Assembly (NCBI RefSeq): GCF_003112455.1
Contig: NZ_BDQX01000098.1
Coordinates: forward strand, 52,431 to 116,430
Length of the DNA: 64,000 bases
Source: Paenibacillus agaridevorans
Lineage (GTDB): Bacteria; Bacillota; Bacilli; Paenibacillales; Paenibacillaceae
Direction of reading: 5' to 3'
Part shown: positions 1 to 8,746 of the stretch, in pieces
How the letters are laid out: each line of letters begins with the position of its first letter
Position numbering within the stretch: the first letter of the stretch is position 1
Translations under genes and position numbers: made by a program
The notes under the pieces: model-generated
The model's input: only the letters and a program-made list of their open reading frames with translations
Told to the model about the DNA's origin: nothing
Database searches by the model: none

Positions 1-26
1 GCAAGCAGACTTATTTTTTTGTTCAT
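1..26 (-). CDS. start of a further nos-cluster gene (partial, off left edge)
   Basis: An ATG at 26 overlaps the stop of nosD as ATGA, which suggests translational coupling. Only eight codons are visible (MNKKISLL). Basic residues followed by hydrophobic ones fit a signal peptide or an N-terminal anchor. In other nos clusters nosL (a copper lipoprotein), nosF or nosY follow nosD, but too little is visible to choose. Confidence 0.5.
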
Positions 27-1438
27 ATCGTTCTCCTCCTGTTCATATACAACATACCGATTACCGCGATGATTAACAGCAGGCTCAAATAGCCTGTCGC
101 CTTGGAACTGCCATGACTTGGATTAGCGCCGTCAAAACCCGGAGGTGCCATAAGCGGCTTGACATCCCTTGACCAATCATCCCGATTGTTTTGGAAGAGC
201 TCCTCGAGAAACTCCATGCCCGGCGATTGGAAGAAAAGCTGGAACGCCGCTCGTTTCTGCGTCACGCCTTGAAAAAAGGGATTGATCGCGTAAGCGGTAT
301 CGCTATATCCGTCCCCATCCGTGTCGATGCCGCTGAAGCCGTCCCAATAGTTCCCGGCAATCTCGTTGTTGCTGCTTCCGCGGGCCTGCGCATCCGCGAC
401 ATTCCCTTGGAAGAGGTTCCCTTCGACGACATTGCTTTCCGCATCGAGAAGCTGGATCCCGACAAAATTGTAGATCGCTTCATTGCCGACGATGACATTG
501 CCCGTAGACTGCTCCACGTAGAAGCCTGTCCGATTGCCTTCGACTTTGTTGTCTTCGAATACAGAATCATGAGCGTCGAATAACAGTATCCCTTGCGAAT
601 GGACATTTTCGTTCTGTTTCGTGAATGTATTGCCGTTTACCTCAACTTCTGTAGCCGTCATCACCATGGCGCCGGTCACATTGGCTTTGCCGACGTTGCC
701 GCGAATGACCGTTCTGGCGGTATACATGCAATGAATGCCGTAACGCGAACGCTCGACGACGTTGCCGGTTACGATCGTATCATCGCTTTTCTCCATGTAG
801 ATACCGTCATGAGCATCGCTGACCGTGTTCCCGTCAATCCGCCAACGATGGGAATTAAAGAGGTCGATGCCGTTGCCCTTGGCAGCCATGGATACCTCTC
901 GCGGCGTCCAATCAATCACGGTGCTTGTGATCGTACCATTATCTGCATCCTTCACGGAAATCCCGTCTGCGCCCGTAGCAATCCATAATTGCTCGATTCG
1001 AGCCCGGTCTCCCGATACGACGATCGTTGCTTGCGGCTTAAACGCCTCGTCGCGGATTCGTATTCCAGCCAAGGTGACGTCATCGGCTTCGACAATTAAG
1101 GCGCTTTCTTCACTTTCGTTCAGCAGAATGGATTCTCCAGCAATCTCGGAACGAAGCTCCAGCGGTTTCCGGATCACCGCCGGTCCCAGGTAGATACCCG
1201 GCTTTAGAACAATGGTCGATCCAGGCTCGGCTTCATCCAGAATCGGTTGTAAATCGGTTGTCATGGACGCAGATGAGACATCCGAGACATCCACCGATCC
1301 GGTATGATTTGCCGTGGTTGACGGATGGCCGCTGGCGCTTTCCGCGGCTGCTGCAGATGCTTGCCCTCCGCTGAGTACGGCGACTACCAACCAACCCATG
1401 ATGGTGGATCGAAGCGCAAGCCTACATGTTGAGGTCAA
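23..1438 (-). CDS. nosD: NosD-like copper-processing protein of nitrous oxide reductase
   Basis: A 471-residue exported protein of the NosD/CASH-domain right-handed beta-helix family, which helps mature the copper centre of nitrous oxide reductase outside the membrane. A signal peptide occupies about residues 1-30 and ends in an AxA-type site. The body is a series of degenerate parallel-helix rungs with recurring G-N and D-G-I turns, roughly residues 110-365. A single hydrophobic segment followed by RRR lies at the extreme C terminus (about 447-470), as expected for a Gram-positive form that anchors the protein. The TTG start at 1438 has a GGAGGAG box just upstream; ATG at 1399 is an alternative that would shorten the signal peptide. 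The stop overlaps the next gene. nosZ is not in the window, so the assignment rests on domain architecture and coupling. Confidence 0.8.
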   Translation of the reverse strand: MTSTCRLALRSTIMGWLVVAVLSGGQASAAAAESASGHPSTTANHTGSVDVSDVSSASMTTDLQPILDEAEPGSTIVLKPGIYLGPAVIRKPLELRSEIAGESILLNESEESALIVEADDVTLAGIRIRDEAFKPQATIVVSGDRARIEQLWIATGADGISVKDADNGTITSTVIDWTPREVSMAAKGNGIDLFNSHRWRIDGNTVSDAHDGIYMEKSDDTIVTGNVVERSRYGIHCMYTARTVIRGNVGKANVTGAMVMTATEVEVNGNTFTKQNENVHSQGILLFDAHDSVFEDNKVEGNRTGFYVEQSTGNVIVGNEAIYNFVGIQLLDAESNVVEGNLFQGNVADAQARGSSNNEIAGNYWDGFSGIDTDGDGYSDTAYAINPFFQGVTQKRAAFQLFFQSPGMEFLEELFQNNRDDWSRDVKPLMAPPGFDGANPSHGSSKATGYLSLLLIIAVIGMLYMNRRRTI

Positions 1439-1566
1439 ATCTCCTCCCTCGCTTCCCTCCAGTTGTGCGGCTATTCAATCACTTTTTTACAGCCAATCAA
1501 ATTGTAACAATGACGGCCATCTCCATACATAGCCCTTTGTAGTCAATGTCTCCCTTAAGATCGACA

Positions 1567-1581
1567 GTCTTGTGACAAGAC
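1567..1581. repeat. perfect inverted repeat in the nosD leader
   Basis: GTCTTG-TGA-CAAGAC lies in the 168-base gap between the small membrane protein gene and nosD. It could be an operator or a small hairpin. It does not match the TTGAT-N4-ATCAA Fnr consensus, so no regulator is proposed. Confidence 0.35.
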
Positions 1582-1606
1582 CGCGAATCCTTGCGAACGC
1601 GTGGAA

Positions 1607-1939
1607 TTACCACGACCAATCGGATGCCATTAAACCCAGCTTCTCTCCTATCCGTTTCAACAGGGAGTACTTCACCGGCTCCATGAGTTTGGCGGTACAG
1701 TCGGAGTTTGAAACATAATCTTTTTCCTGGACTTTGTCCCAGGTTGTCTCCGTCAAATAATTAGTAGCTTCCGCTTCATCGAAGCATGGCGGAGCTATGT
1801 ACACTTCGTGGGTATGGTCGAGAATCATTCGGGTATCGTTTGGCGGAGCAAAAGGTAGAGGAACTACAAGCAGTGTTATCAGGACGAGGGTCAGACTGAT
1901 GCCGACCCAACCTTTTCTGAAGGTTGATTTATTTTTCAT
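1607..1939 (-). CDS. small membrane-anchored protein of the nos region, function unknown
   Basis: A 110-residue protein that I do not recognise. One strong hydrophobic segment follows a basic start (about residues 11-31) and works as a signal anchor. The remaining 75 residues would face outward and contain HTHEVY and two cysteines (PPCFDE and SDCT). The start overlaps the end of the TlpA-like gene by about 10 bases, so the two are probably coupled and work together. His and Cys residues on the outer face beside a thioredoxin-like reductase and NosD make a role in copper delivery or assembly reasonable, but this is inference. Confidence 0.6.
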   Translation of the reverse strand: MKNKSTFRKGWVGISLTLVLITLLVVPLPFAPPNDTRMILDHTHEVYIAPPCFDEAEATNYLTETTWDKVQEKDYVSNSDCTAKLMEPVKYSLLKRIGEKLGLMASDWSW

Positions 1940-2456
1940 CGCTAATCTCCCTCGTCAGCGCGAAGATATCCGACATATCCATCAATTCGCCTTCGTGACG
2001 TTTAATGAGTTTCCCTTGCTCATCGATGACTACGGTCAGTGGAAGACCCGCGACGCGATATTGCCGCTTTACATCCTGCTCGCGATCCATCGCGATCGGA
2101 AACGCAAGCTCGTACCGGTCGACGAACTTCTTCACCGTCTCCTCGTCTTCCCCGACATTAATCGCGATCATGTCGATGCCGGCTAGCTTGTAAGCTTCAT
2201 TTAGAAGCGGCAGTTCATTGACGCATGGATTGCACCAGGACGCCCAGAAGTTAATCACGACGCCTTTACCTTCAAAATCGGATAATGCAAGCTGACCGCC
2301 GGCGAGTTGATTCAATTGGAAGGACGGAGCCGCATCGCCAACGGCAGCCTTGCTCTGCGGCGCGGCATTAGTTTGTACCACTACGTAGACGGCGAGCGCG
2401 ACTACGCCTGTCAGCAGCACGGCTTGAAACCAGCCTTTGCGTATGACTGAAATCAA
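1929..2456 (-). CDS. TlpA/ResA-like membrane-anchored thioredoxin
   Basis: About 175 residues, with one N-terminal transmembrane anchor (about 8-27) and an extracytoplasmic thioredoxin fold. The active site is WCNPC at about 74-78, close to the CxPC of ResA and TlpA, and a cis-proline lies in the GLPLTVV segment. These proteins reduce disulfides outside the membrane, for example during cytochrome c or copper-centre assembly. The TTG at 2456 is chosen because AGAGAGGTG lies six bases upstream; an open frame continues to 2543 but without a ribosome site. Position beside nosD points to maturation of nitrous oxide reductase. The inverted repeat at 2478-2498 lies directly upstream. Confidence 0.8.
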   Translation of the reverse strand: MISVIRKGWFQAVLLTGVVALAVYVVVQTNAAPQSKAAVGDAAPSFQLNQLAGGQLALSDFEGKGVVINFWASWCNPCVNELPLLNEAYKLAGIDMIAINVGEDEETVKKFVDRYELAFPIAMDREQDVKRQYRVAGLPLTVVIDEQGKLIKRHEGELMDMSDIFALTREISDEK

Positions 2457-2477
2457 AGTATACACCTCTCTAACTAA

Positions 2478-2498
2478 ACAATAGTATCTATCTATTGT
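2478..2498. promoter_or_regulatory. inverted repeat, candidate operator upstream of the tlpA-like gene
   Basis: ACAATAG-N7-CTATTGT is a perfect 7-bp dyad located 22 bases upstream of the TTG start, where it would overlap a promoter for the minus-strand gene. It differs from the ArsR-type dyad at 2551-2574, so a separate regulator is likely. Confidence 0.5.
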
Positions 2499-2550
2499 AA
2501 CAATGGTGAAGGCTTGCAGATATGACTCGTTTGGGCTATTCATGATGTTA

Positions 2551-2574
2551 ATAAGTATATAGTTATTTACTTAT
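2551..2574. promoter_or_regulatory. ArsR-type operator
   Basis: ATAAGTA-N10-TACTTAT is a perfect 7-bp dyad in an AT-rich block just ahead of arsR. It covers the predicted -35 element, which is the usual arrangement for autorepression by ArsR/SmtB proteins. Confidence 0.7.
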
Positions 2575-2595
2575 ATAATCAGTTGCGTATATAAT
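2567..2595 (+). promoter_or_regulatory. ars operon promoter
   Basis: The -35 TTACTT (2567-2572) and a perfect -10 TATAAT (2590-2595) are separated by 17 bp. A GGAGGAGG box at about 2611 precedes the arsR ATG at 2626. Confidence 0.65.
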
Positions 2596-2625
2596 TGGTG
2601 TAGTTCACACGGAGGAGGCACAGTT

Positions 2626-2940
2626 ATGGACCCGATTGATGAAATGTCAGAAGTACTTAAGCTTTTGTCGGATAAAACTAGATTAACGATACTCGCGCTC
2701 TTGAAGGAGCGGGAATTATGCGTCTGCGATATCGTGGAGCTGTTGGAAACAAGTCAACCTAATATCAGTCAACATCTGCGGAAGCTCAAGCTGGGCGGTT
2801 TGGTTCATGAAACCAGGCGCAGCCAATGGATCTATTATTCCTTGAATCTGGAGTCCAGACCGTATCTGCAGACCGTCATCGATCAGCTTCCCTCTATGAA
2901 AGAAAAGCTTGTCGGCCGTGCGAACTCGACTTGCGATTGA
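2626..2940 (+). CDS. arsR: ArsR-family arsenic-responsive repressor
   Basis: A 104-residue winged-helix repressor of the ArsR/SmtB family, which releases its operator on binding As(III) or Sb(III). The metal box ELCVCDI (residues 30-36, Cys32 and Cys34) is the classic alpha-3 site of ArsR, followed by the recognition helix around TSQPNISQHLRKL. A further cysteine sits at the C terminus (STCD) and could act as an additional ligand. It is the first gene of arsR-arsB-arsC and sits 30 bases after its own -10 element; the dyad at 2551-2574 is the expected autoregulatory site. Confidence 0.93.
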   Translation: MDPIDEMSEVLKLLSDKTRLTILALLKERELCVCDIVELLETSQPNISQHLRKLKLGGLVHETRRSQWIYYSLNLESRPYLQTVIDQLPSMKEKLVGRANSTCD

Positions 2941-2952
2941 TGGGGAGGCACT

Positions 2953-4251
2953 ATGCTGGTACTTGCGTGTTTGATTTTTATCGTCACTTTAATTTTGGTT
3001 ATCTGGCAGCCTAAAGGACTGAACATCGGCTGGTCGGCATCCGCTGGCGCTCTTACAGCTTTGCTTTGCGGAGTCGTCGATTGGCAGGATGTTTGGGATG
3101 TTACCGGAATGGTTTGGAACGCCACTCTCGCTTTTGTCGCTATCATACTGATTTCATTAGTCCTGGATGAAATCGGGTTTTTCGAATGGTCCGCTCTTCA
3201 TATGGCGCGATTGGCACGCGGGAATGGAGTATTCATGTACGTCTACGTCATCTTGCTCGGCGCTGCAGTTTCGGCGTTTTTTGCAAACGATGGTGCGGCG
3301 TTAATATTGACGCCAATCGTTCTGGCATTGGTAAGAGCATTGAAATTCGAGGATCGGCTCATTTTGCCTTTTATTATCGCTAGCGGATTTATTGCGGATA
3401 CGGCCTCCCTGCCGCTAATCGTCAGCAATCTGGTTAATATTGTATCCGCTGATTTCTTTTCGATCTCCTTTATGGAGTACGCCAGTGTTATGATCGTGCC
3501 GGGTTTGTTTTCTATCGCTGCCAGCTTGCTTGTGTTGTTCGTTTATTTTCGCAAAAATATCCCTTCCCGCTATGATCTCGAGAAAGTGAAGGAGCCTGAG
3601 GAAGCTATTAAGGATCGTACTTTGTTTCGAATATCCTGGTGGGTGCTAGGCGTACTTCTGGTGGGGTATTTAGTGAGCGAATCCATAGGTTTGCCAGTCT
3701 CTTTCATCGCGGGAATGGTGGCCATCATCTTCCTGGTATTGGCGAGACGCAGCCATGCCTTGCATACTTGGAAGCTGGTCAAAGGCTCGCCGTGGTCCGT
3801 TGTCGTTTTTTCGATTGGCATGTATGTCGTTGTTTATGGCTTGCGTAATGTCGGCTTGATCGATGAGTTGGGCCGATTATTCCAGTGGGTTGCCGAACAA
3901 GGACTATTTGTTGCCGTCTTGGGAACCGGCTTGATCGCGGCTATTCTTTCCTCCGTGATGAACAATTTGCCAACCGTCATGATCGACGCGCTTGCTATTA
4001 AGGGAACGACAACCGAAGGCATTATCCGTGAAGCTTTGATTTATGCCAATGTAATCGGCTCGGACTTGGGACCCAAAATTACGCCGATTGGCTCGCTCGC
4101 CACCTTATTATGGCTGCATGTGTTAGCTCAGAAAGGCGTTAGAATTGGCTGGGGACAATATTTTAAGATAGGACTGATCCTCACGCTCCCCACCCTGTTC
4201 ATCACGCTGGTTGGTTTATTTCTATGGTTGTCCTTCCTTTATTTTATATAA
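2953..4251 (+). CDS. arsB: ArsB-type arsenite efflux pump
   Basis: A 432-residue polytopic membrane protein of the ArsB/ion-transporter superfamily, with ten or more hydrophobic segments. It exports arsenite and antimonite using the membrane potential or proton gradient. Family-typical segments are visible: [14 protein letters not shown] at about residues 110-123 and [17 protein letters not shown] near residue 375. It starts 12 bases after arsR, so both are on one transcript, and the end is followed by an AAAGGAGA box for arsC. No arsA ATPase is present, so it should act as a secondary carrier. Confidence 0.92.
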   Translation: MLVLACLIFIVTLILVIWQPKGLNIGWSASAGALTALLCGVVDWQDVWDVTGMVWNATLAFVAIILISLVLDEIGFFEWSALHMARLARGNGVFMYVYVILLGAAVSAFFANDGAALILTPIVLALVRALKFEDRLILPFIIASGFIADTASLPLIVSNLVNIVSADFFSISFMEYASVMIVPGLFSIAASLLVLFVYFRKNIPSRYDLEKVKEPEEAIKDRTLFRISWWVLGVLLVGYLVSESIGLPVSFIAGMVAIIFLVLARRSHALHTWKLVKGSPWSVVVFSIGMYVVVYGLRNVGLIDELGRLFQWVAEQGLFVAVLGTGLIAAILSSVMNNLPTVMIDALAIKGTTTEGIIREALIYANVIGSDLGPKITPIGSLATLLWLHVLAQKGVRIGWGQYFKIGLILTLPTLFITLVGLFLWLSFLYFI

Positions 4252-4270
4252 TCCAAAGGAGATTTTACTT

Positions 4271-4696
4271 ATGACGTCCAAACCGTTAGTTTACTTCCTA
4301 TGTACAGGCAATTCCTGCCGCAGCCAAATCGCTGATGGTTATTTGAAGGCTATCGGAGGAGATCGTTTTGAAGTCAAAAGCGCCGGCCTGAAAGCACACG
4401 GACTTAATCCCCGAGCAGTTGCCGCAATGCAAGAAGACGGTATAGATATTACCGCTCATACCTCGGATGTCATTAATCCGGACATTCTGAACCGCGCCGA
4501 TTACGTAATTACTTTGTGCGGACATGCCGACGAACATTGCCCCGTTGTCTCTAATGTCCATGTCGTAAAGCAGCACTGGGGCTTCGACGATCCAGCCAAA
4601 GCTGCCGGAACGGAAGAGGAAATTACAGCGAAATTTCGCGAAGTGCGGGATTCCATTAAAAACCGAATTCGCGAATTTGTTGAGTCGTTGCAATAG
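4271..4696 (+). CDS. arsC: thioredoxin-coupled arsenate reductase
   Basis: A 141-residue reductase of the low-molecular-weight-phosphatase type, which converts arsenate to arsenite for ArsB. The P-loop CTGNSCRSQ carries Cys11 and Arg17, and the redox pair is Cys83 and Cys90 in the CGHADEHCP segment, matching the Cys10/82/89 triad of the Staphylococcus plasmid pI258 enzyme. The ATG at 4271 has AAAGGAGA eight bases upstream; an open frame reaching back to 4211 overlaps arsB and lacks a ribosome site. Confidence 0.94.
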   Translation: MTSKPLVYFLCTGNSCRSQIADGYLKAIGGDRFEVKSAGLKAHGLNPRAVAAMQEDGIDITAHTSDVINPDILNRADYVITLCGHADEHCPVVSNVHVVKQHWGFDDPAKAAGTEEEITAKFREVRDSIKNRIREFVESLQ

Positions 4697-4711
4697 TTCA
4701 GAACAAAGAAA

Positions 4712-4766
4712 ATAAACAGCGGCTACCTTGAGAAATATTGAAGTCTCAGGGGAAGCGGCTGTTTAT
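4712..4766. terminator. bidirectional terminator-like hairpin after arsC and the glycan operon
   Basis: ATAAACAGC (4712-4720) pairs with GCTGTTTAT (4758-4766), and the interior adds TTGAGA/TCTCA pairing. It separates the convergent arsC and the long minus-strand operon. Confidence 0.6.
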
Positions 4767-4846
4767 CTTCATTTCGCATTTCCGTATATTGGTCGCCAAC
4801 GATCACGTTTGCGGTTACAAATCATCGGGAGCGGAATATCACTCTT

Positions 4847-7195
4847 CTAGGCGTTCACAACGATCGTATATTCCGCTTCCGCGCGAACATCCCTAATTTC
4901 CGCCTGGTGATCCTCCTCCGGTCTGGAAGGCATATAAATATTGCTTTTCTTTAATAGCGGGGAAATTTTCAGAACGATGGGTTCGTTGGCCAAAATCTCG
5001 CGGAACCGCTTTAAGCCTATCATCCAAGGAACGCCGCTGTAGAACTGATCCGCAACGCATGGTCCGGCAATATAGGCCTGCGCCACGTCTCCCACAAAAT
5101 CGATTACGAGCGTAATCTCATTCGCTTCGACGAAGGCGGAGGGATCTAACGTAATCTCCCATTCCGGAGCAGTTCCTTTTTGACCTTCGTCTTCGAACAA
5201 ATACTCGAAGAAGCTTGCATGTAATGACGGATCCCGGGTCGGTTTCCACGTAACTTCGACTTCCCGGGATTGCAAGACCGGCTTATACGCTTGGAATATT
5301 CCCTCTTGTTCGGCCAATAACGAAAGACCCCCTTGATCCAAGGCGCGCTCGACGGGAGGATAAACCGCAAACGCCATCCGTTCGGCTTCAGTTCCGCTAA
5401 TATGCAGAGCATCATCCTCAAACGTCACGTTTCCTTCGCATGCGATCAATCGATCGCGTCCGAACGCTTGGCCTTTCCACATGTGCAGCGACTGCCGCTC
5501 GTTGACCGTCAACACCTTTATCACTTCGCCTTCAACAGTCCTGACGGTAAATAAGCAACCAAGACCCGGCCTCAGGTCGCGAACGGCAATCACGCCTTCT
5601 TCGCGTTCTACTCCACCCTCCTTGAGTTCAACATCCGCAATGCTCACCGGATCGAATGAAAATTCCGGCCGCACTCCTGCAACCTCGAAGAAAACGTACA
5701 GCGTTACCTCATCTTCGCGAAGCGTACATAACGGCTGAGCGGTCGCATACTTCAATCGGGCGCCGCCCATGTCCATTTGGATCGGCCAGAAGAAATAAGC
5801 GTCATGCTTGAGCGCAAACGGAGCCGCAGGAACGTTCAAGGTTTCACTCGCCAGCCGCAATTCAACCTGCACGCGTTCTTTGTCCGGCATTTCCGTCAAT
5901 CTTTGATAATTGTTAAAGAACAGGAAGGCACTGTCTCCATCCATTCGCGCCGCAACGCGCACCGTCTTGGTATCTTCGACGGAGTAAGGTCGAATATCGG
6001 GATAAACCGCAGTCATAAGCGCAAGCTTCTCTCCGAAATCATGAATAAACAGATGAAGGCGCTTCAAGCTTTTGTAGGAGTCCCTGATTCGGCCAAACTC
6101 CCCGATCGGCGCTTGAAAATCGTAGCTGCGCACCGGCAGCTGATTACCGCGGGCGTCCGACTCCTGCATCGTCGAGAGTTCCCCGAGGGGCTGAGTGCCT
6201 CCGTGATACATGTAATAACCCAGCAGATTGCAGCCGTTGGCGATTTTGACCATCGCCATTGCGGCAACATCGTCGGAATCAATGACGGGACGCCTATGAT
6301 AGGTGATTTGCACTCCGCCTCCAAGTTCGCAGCAGCCGTCGGGATAACGATCGATATCATCCAAATCTCTAATCTCCGACTCTTTTTCGCCAAACAGATC
6401 GCTGCCGATGCTCGGATCGTTGCGCATCGGATGGAAAAAATAATGCGGTCCAGGCGGAAGCGGGTTCGTATGTTTTTCCCACGGATGATCGGGATAACCT
6501 CCGAATAACGGCAGCACTTCATCTCTCGGAATGCGCGCCCCGCCAGGACCACCCCAGCCTGTAACCGTATACAAAGGAGCTTGGATACCCGATTCCAGCG
6601 CCATGCTCTTTAATGTCCGCAAATGCTCTGCATTGTCCGTCAGCTCGTTATCAAGCTGTATGCCGATTATCGGACCGCCGTCTTGATAAGCGAGCCCCTC
6701 GACCTGCCTGGATATTTCCTCGTACAATCTTCTGGCGTATAACAAATAGTCCTCGTCGTTCGTCCGCAAAGCGCCTCTCCCGTACAACCAATCCGGGAAG
6801 CCTCCGTTGCGGCATTCGCCGTGAGCCCATGGCCCGATGCGGACAAGGGCATCCAAGCCATGTTTTTGGCAAAGCCTGACGAAAGTTCGCAGATCCTTGT
6901 CGCCAGTCCAGTCGAAACGTCCCTCTATTTCTTCGTGATGAATCCAGAATACGTATGTGGCGACAATTTGGATGCCGCCTGCTTTCATCTTCAGCAGTTC
7001 TTCCTCCCATTGTCCATGAGGGCATCTAGAGAAATGAAACTCCCCCATAACCGGCAGCCAAGGCTTCCCACCGCGGGTGAGGTACCTGCTGTTCGCATCT
7101 ATTTTTACCCCGGACGGATTCTCTCCCCCCATTTTCAAATGCCCTTCGATCAACTCCGCTTTTCCATGGCGGCTGGCATCGAGTACGTACTTCAT
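4847..7195 (-). CDS. GH35 beta-galactosidase
   Basis: A 782-residue intracellular glycosidase of family GH35, cleaving terminal beta-linked galactose. The N-terminal barrel carries GEFHFSR, ATYVFWIHHE and GPWAHGEC, the acid/base segment GIQLDNEL (Glu at about 184), a probable nucleophile Glu in CCELGGG (about 290) and the family motif YYMYHGGT (about 327-334). A beta-rich C-terminal half follows, as in other bacterial members. No signal peptide is visible, so it should act on imported oligosaccharide. It is the last gene of the operon, 24 bases after the GH29 gene. Removing beta-galactose would fit the step after fucose and alpha-linked caps have been trimmed. Confidence 0.88.
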   Translation of the reverse strand: MKYVLDASRHGKAELIEGHLKMGGENPSGVKIDANSRYLTRGGKPWLPVMGEFHFSRCPHGQWEEELLKMKAGGIQIVATYVFWIHHEEIEGRFDWTGDKDLRTFVRLCQKHGLDALVRIGPWAHGECRNGGFPDWLYGRGALRTNDEDYLLYARRLYEEISRQVEGLAYQDGGPIIGIQLDNELTDNAEHLRTLKSMALESGIQAPLYTVTGWGGPGGARIPRDEVLPLFGGYPDHPWEKHTNPLPPGPHYFFHPMRNDPSIGSDLFGEKESEIRDLDDIDRYPDGCCELGGGVQITYHRRPVIDSDDVAAMAMVKIANGCNLLGYYMYHGGTQPLGELSTMQESDARGNQLPVRSYDFQAPIGEFGRIRDSYKSLKRLHLFIHDFGEKLALMTAVYPDIRPYSVEDTKTVRVAARMDGDSAFLFFNNYQRLTEMPDKERVQVELRLASETLNVPAAPFALKHDAYFFWPIQMDMGGARLKYATAQPLCTLREDEVTLYVFFEVAGVRPEFSFDPVSIADVELKEGGVEREEGVIAVRDLRPGLGCLFTVRTVEGEVIKVLTVNERQSLHMWKGQAFGRDRLIACEGNVTFEDDALHISGTEAERMAFAVYPPVERALDQGGLSLLAEQEGIFQAYKPVLQSREVEVTWKPTRDPSLHASFFEYLFEDEGQKGTAPEWEITLDPSAFVEANEITLVIDFVGDVAQAYIAGPCVADQFYSGVPWMIGLKRFREILANEPIVLKISPLLKKSNIYMPSRPEEDHQAEIRDVRAEAEYTIVVNA

Positions 7196-7219
7196 GACTT
7201 CACTCCTGTTCTATCCCTA

Positions 7220-8695
7220 TTAACTGCCGAAACGGATCATTCGGAATGTAAACGCTCCTTGAGCTGAGAATTCAGGCGGTAATTGAATCGTTAAGCCGTC
7301 TTCGCCGCGCGACCAATCCAGCCCTCTTGGATGTCCAAGCAGTTCGACAGACTCGATCTGTTCCGGATGCAGGTACAAACAATTGGAAAGCGATCGGATG
7401 ACAACCTTCCCATCCTCAGGCATGGCCAAAACGATAGCGTACAATCGATCGTTCTTGACGGTGAACCGAATATCGCGAGACGTAAACGCCGAGCGCTTCG
7501 TATCACTGAAAGAACCGCTTCCAATTCGCGTCGGGCCTTCTCCGAACACTTTCCAAGGGCGAGTGCTATAGATGGCTTCCCCGTTTATGGCGAGCCATTG
7601 CCCGATCTGCCGCAATATTGCTTGCTCCTCCTCCGGAATCGTTCCGTCGGCACGCGGTCCGATGTTCAGGAGCATTGCGCCGTTTTTGCTGACTATATCG
7701 ATTAAATCACCGATAATCGAATCCGCCGTCTTGTATTTATGATCGGAGATATAGCTCCAGGAATTTTGCGATACAGACGTGTCCGTCTGCCAGAACAGCG
7801 GCCGTATGTCCAAGGGCTGCCCCCGCTCGATATCGAATACCGCTGTTCCTTCGGCGAACGCATCATCCTTATAGTTGATCGCGACTCCGCGGCTCCTTTC
7901 CCGTCCGATATTGTAATAATATGCCGCAAGACGCTGTAGATACGGCTTGAAAGCAGGCTGGCTGATCCACCAGTCGAACCAGAGCAGTTGCGGTTCGTAA
8001 CGTTCTATCAAATCGCTTGTCCGTGCGAGCCAATCCTCAAGAAACGGCTCGTTCGGCTGCGTGGCAGGAACCCAATTATTTGGATGGCAAGGCTGTGCGG
8101 GACCGTAAAGCCCGGCGTTGCGGGGATCCAACACATCGGAATCGAACGCAGCGCCTCCGTTGTAAAACCACCAATTCTCCGCACGATGGCTGGAAACTCC
8201 GAAGACGAGATGTTGGCGTCGCGCGGCGTCTGCCAGTTCGCGAATGACGTCGCGTTTCGGTCCCATTCGAGCTGCGTTCCAGTCCGTAAACGGACAATCG
8301 TACATCGGAAACCCGTCGTGATGCTCGGCAACCGGAACGAAGAACTTGGCTCCGGATTGCTTGAACAGGGATACCCACTCGTCCGCGTCGAACTTTTCCG
8401 CCTTGAACATCGGGATAAAGTCCTTGTATCCAAATTTATTTTGCGTACCATATGTCGCCACATGATGCTGGAATGCTCTGGAACCTTCCTGATACATTTG
8501 ACGCGCATACCATTCGCTCTCGAACGCTGGAACGCTATACGGACCCCAATGAATGAAAATGCCGAATTTTGCGTCCTCGTACCAAGACGGAATGGAGTAT
8601 TGACGAAGCGAATTCCAGTTCGCCGCGAACGTTCCCTCCCGATTGACATCGTCAATTTTTCGCAACTGTTCGGCGAGCAACCGATCTACACTCAT
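7220..8695 (-). CDS. GH29 alpha-L-fucosidase
   Basis: About 491 residues. GH29 enzymes hydrolyse alpha-linked L-fucose with retention. Family motifs are FGIFIHWGPYSVP (44-56), EWYARQMY, AEHHDGFPMYD (123-133) and LLWFDWW, in which Asp of WFD (about 241) is the expected nucleophile. The C-terminal domain is beta-rich. The ATG at 8695 is chosen because GTGGAGGG lies seven bases upstream; the open frame reaches 8740. There is no signal peptide, so it acts in the cytoplasm. It lies between the metallophosphoesterase and GH35 genes of the operon. A second, shorter GH29 is encoded at 32438-33706. Confidence 0.9.
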   Translation of the reverse strand: MSVDRLLAEQLRKIDDVNREGTFAANWNSLRQYSIPSWYEDAKFGIFIHWGPYSVPAFESEWYARQMYQEGSRAFQHHVATYGTQNKFGYKDFIPMFKAEKFDADEWVSLFKQSGAKFFVPVAEHHDGFPMYDCPFTDWNAARMGPKRDVIRELADAARRQHLVFGVSSHRAENWWFYNGGAAFDSDVLDPRNAGLYGPAQPCHPNNWVPATQPNEPFLEDWLARTSDLIERYEPQLLWFDWWISQPAFKPYLQRLAAYYYNIGRERSRGVAINYKDDAFAEGTAVFDIERGQPLDIRPLFWQTDTSVSQNSWSYISDHKYKTADSIIGDLIDIVSKNGAMLLNIGPRADGTIPEEEQAILRQIGQWLAINGEAIYSTRPWKVFGEGPTRIGSGSFSDTKRSAFTSRDIRFTVKNDRLYAIVLAMPEDGKVVIRSLSNCLYLHPEQIESVELLGHPRGLDWSRGEDGLTIQLPPEFSAQGAFTFRMIRFGS

Positions 8696-8746
8696 ATAGC
8701 TTCCCTCCACTGGAATTCGTCTTATTTGAACATGTTCCAATCCATT

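Noticed and set aside
5777-6508. A 243-codon open frame opposite the GH35 gene
   Set aside because: It lies fully antisense to a well-supported glycosidase, has no ribosome site and encodes a low-complexity Arg/His-rich product. It is a shadow frame.
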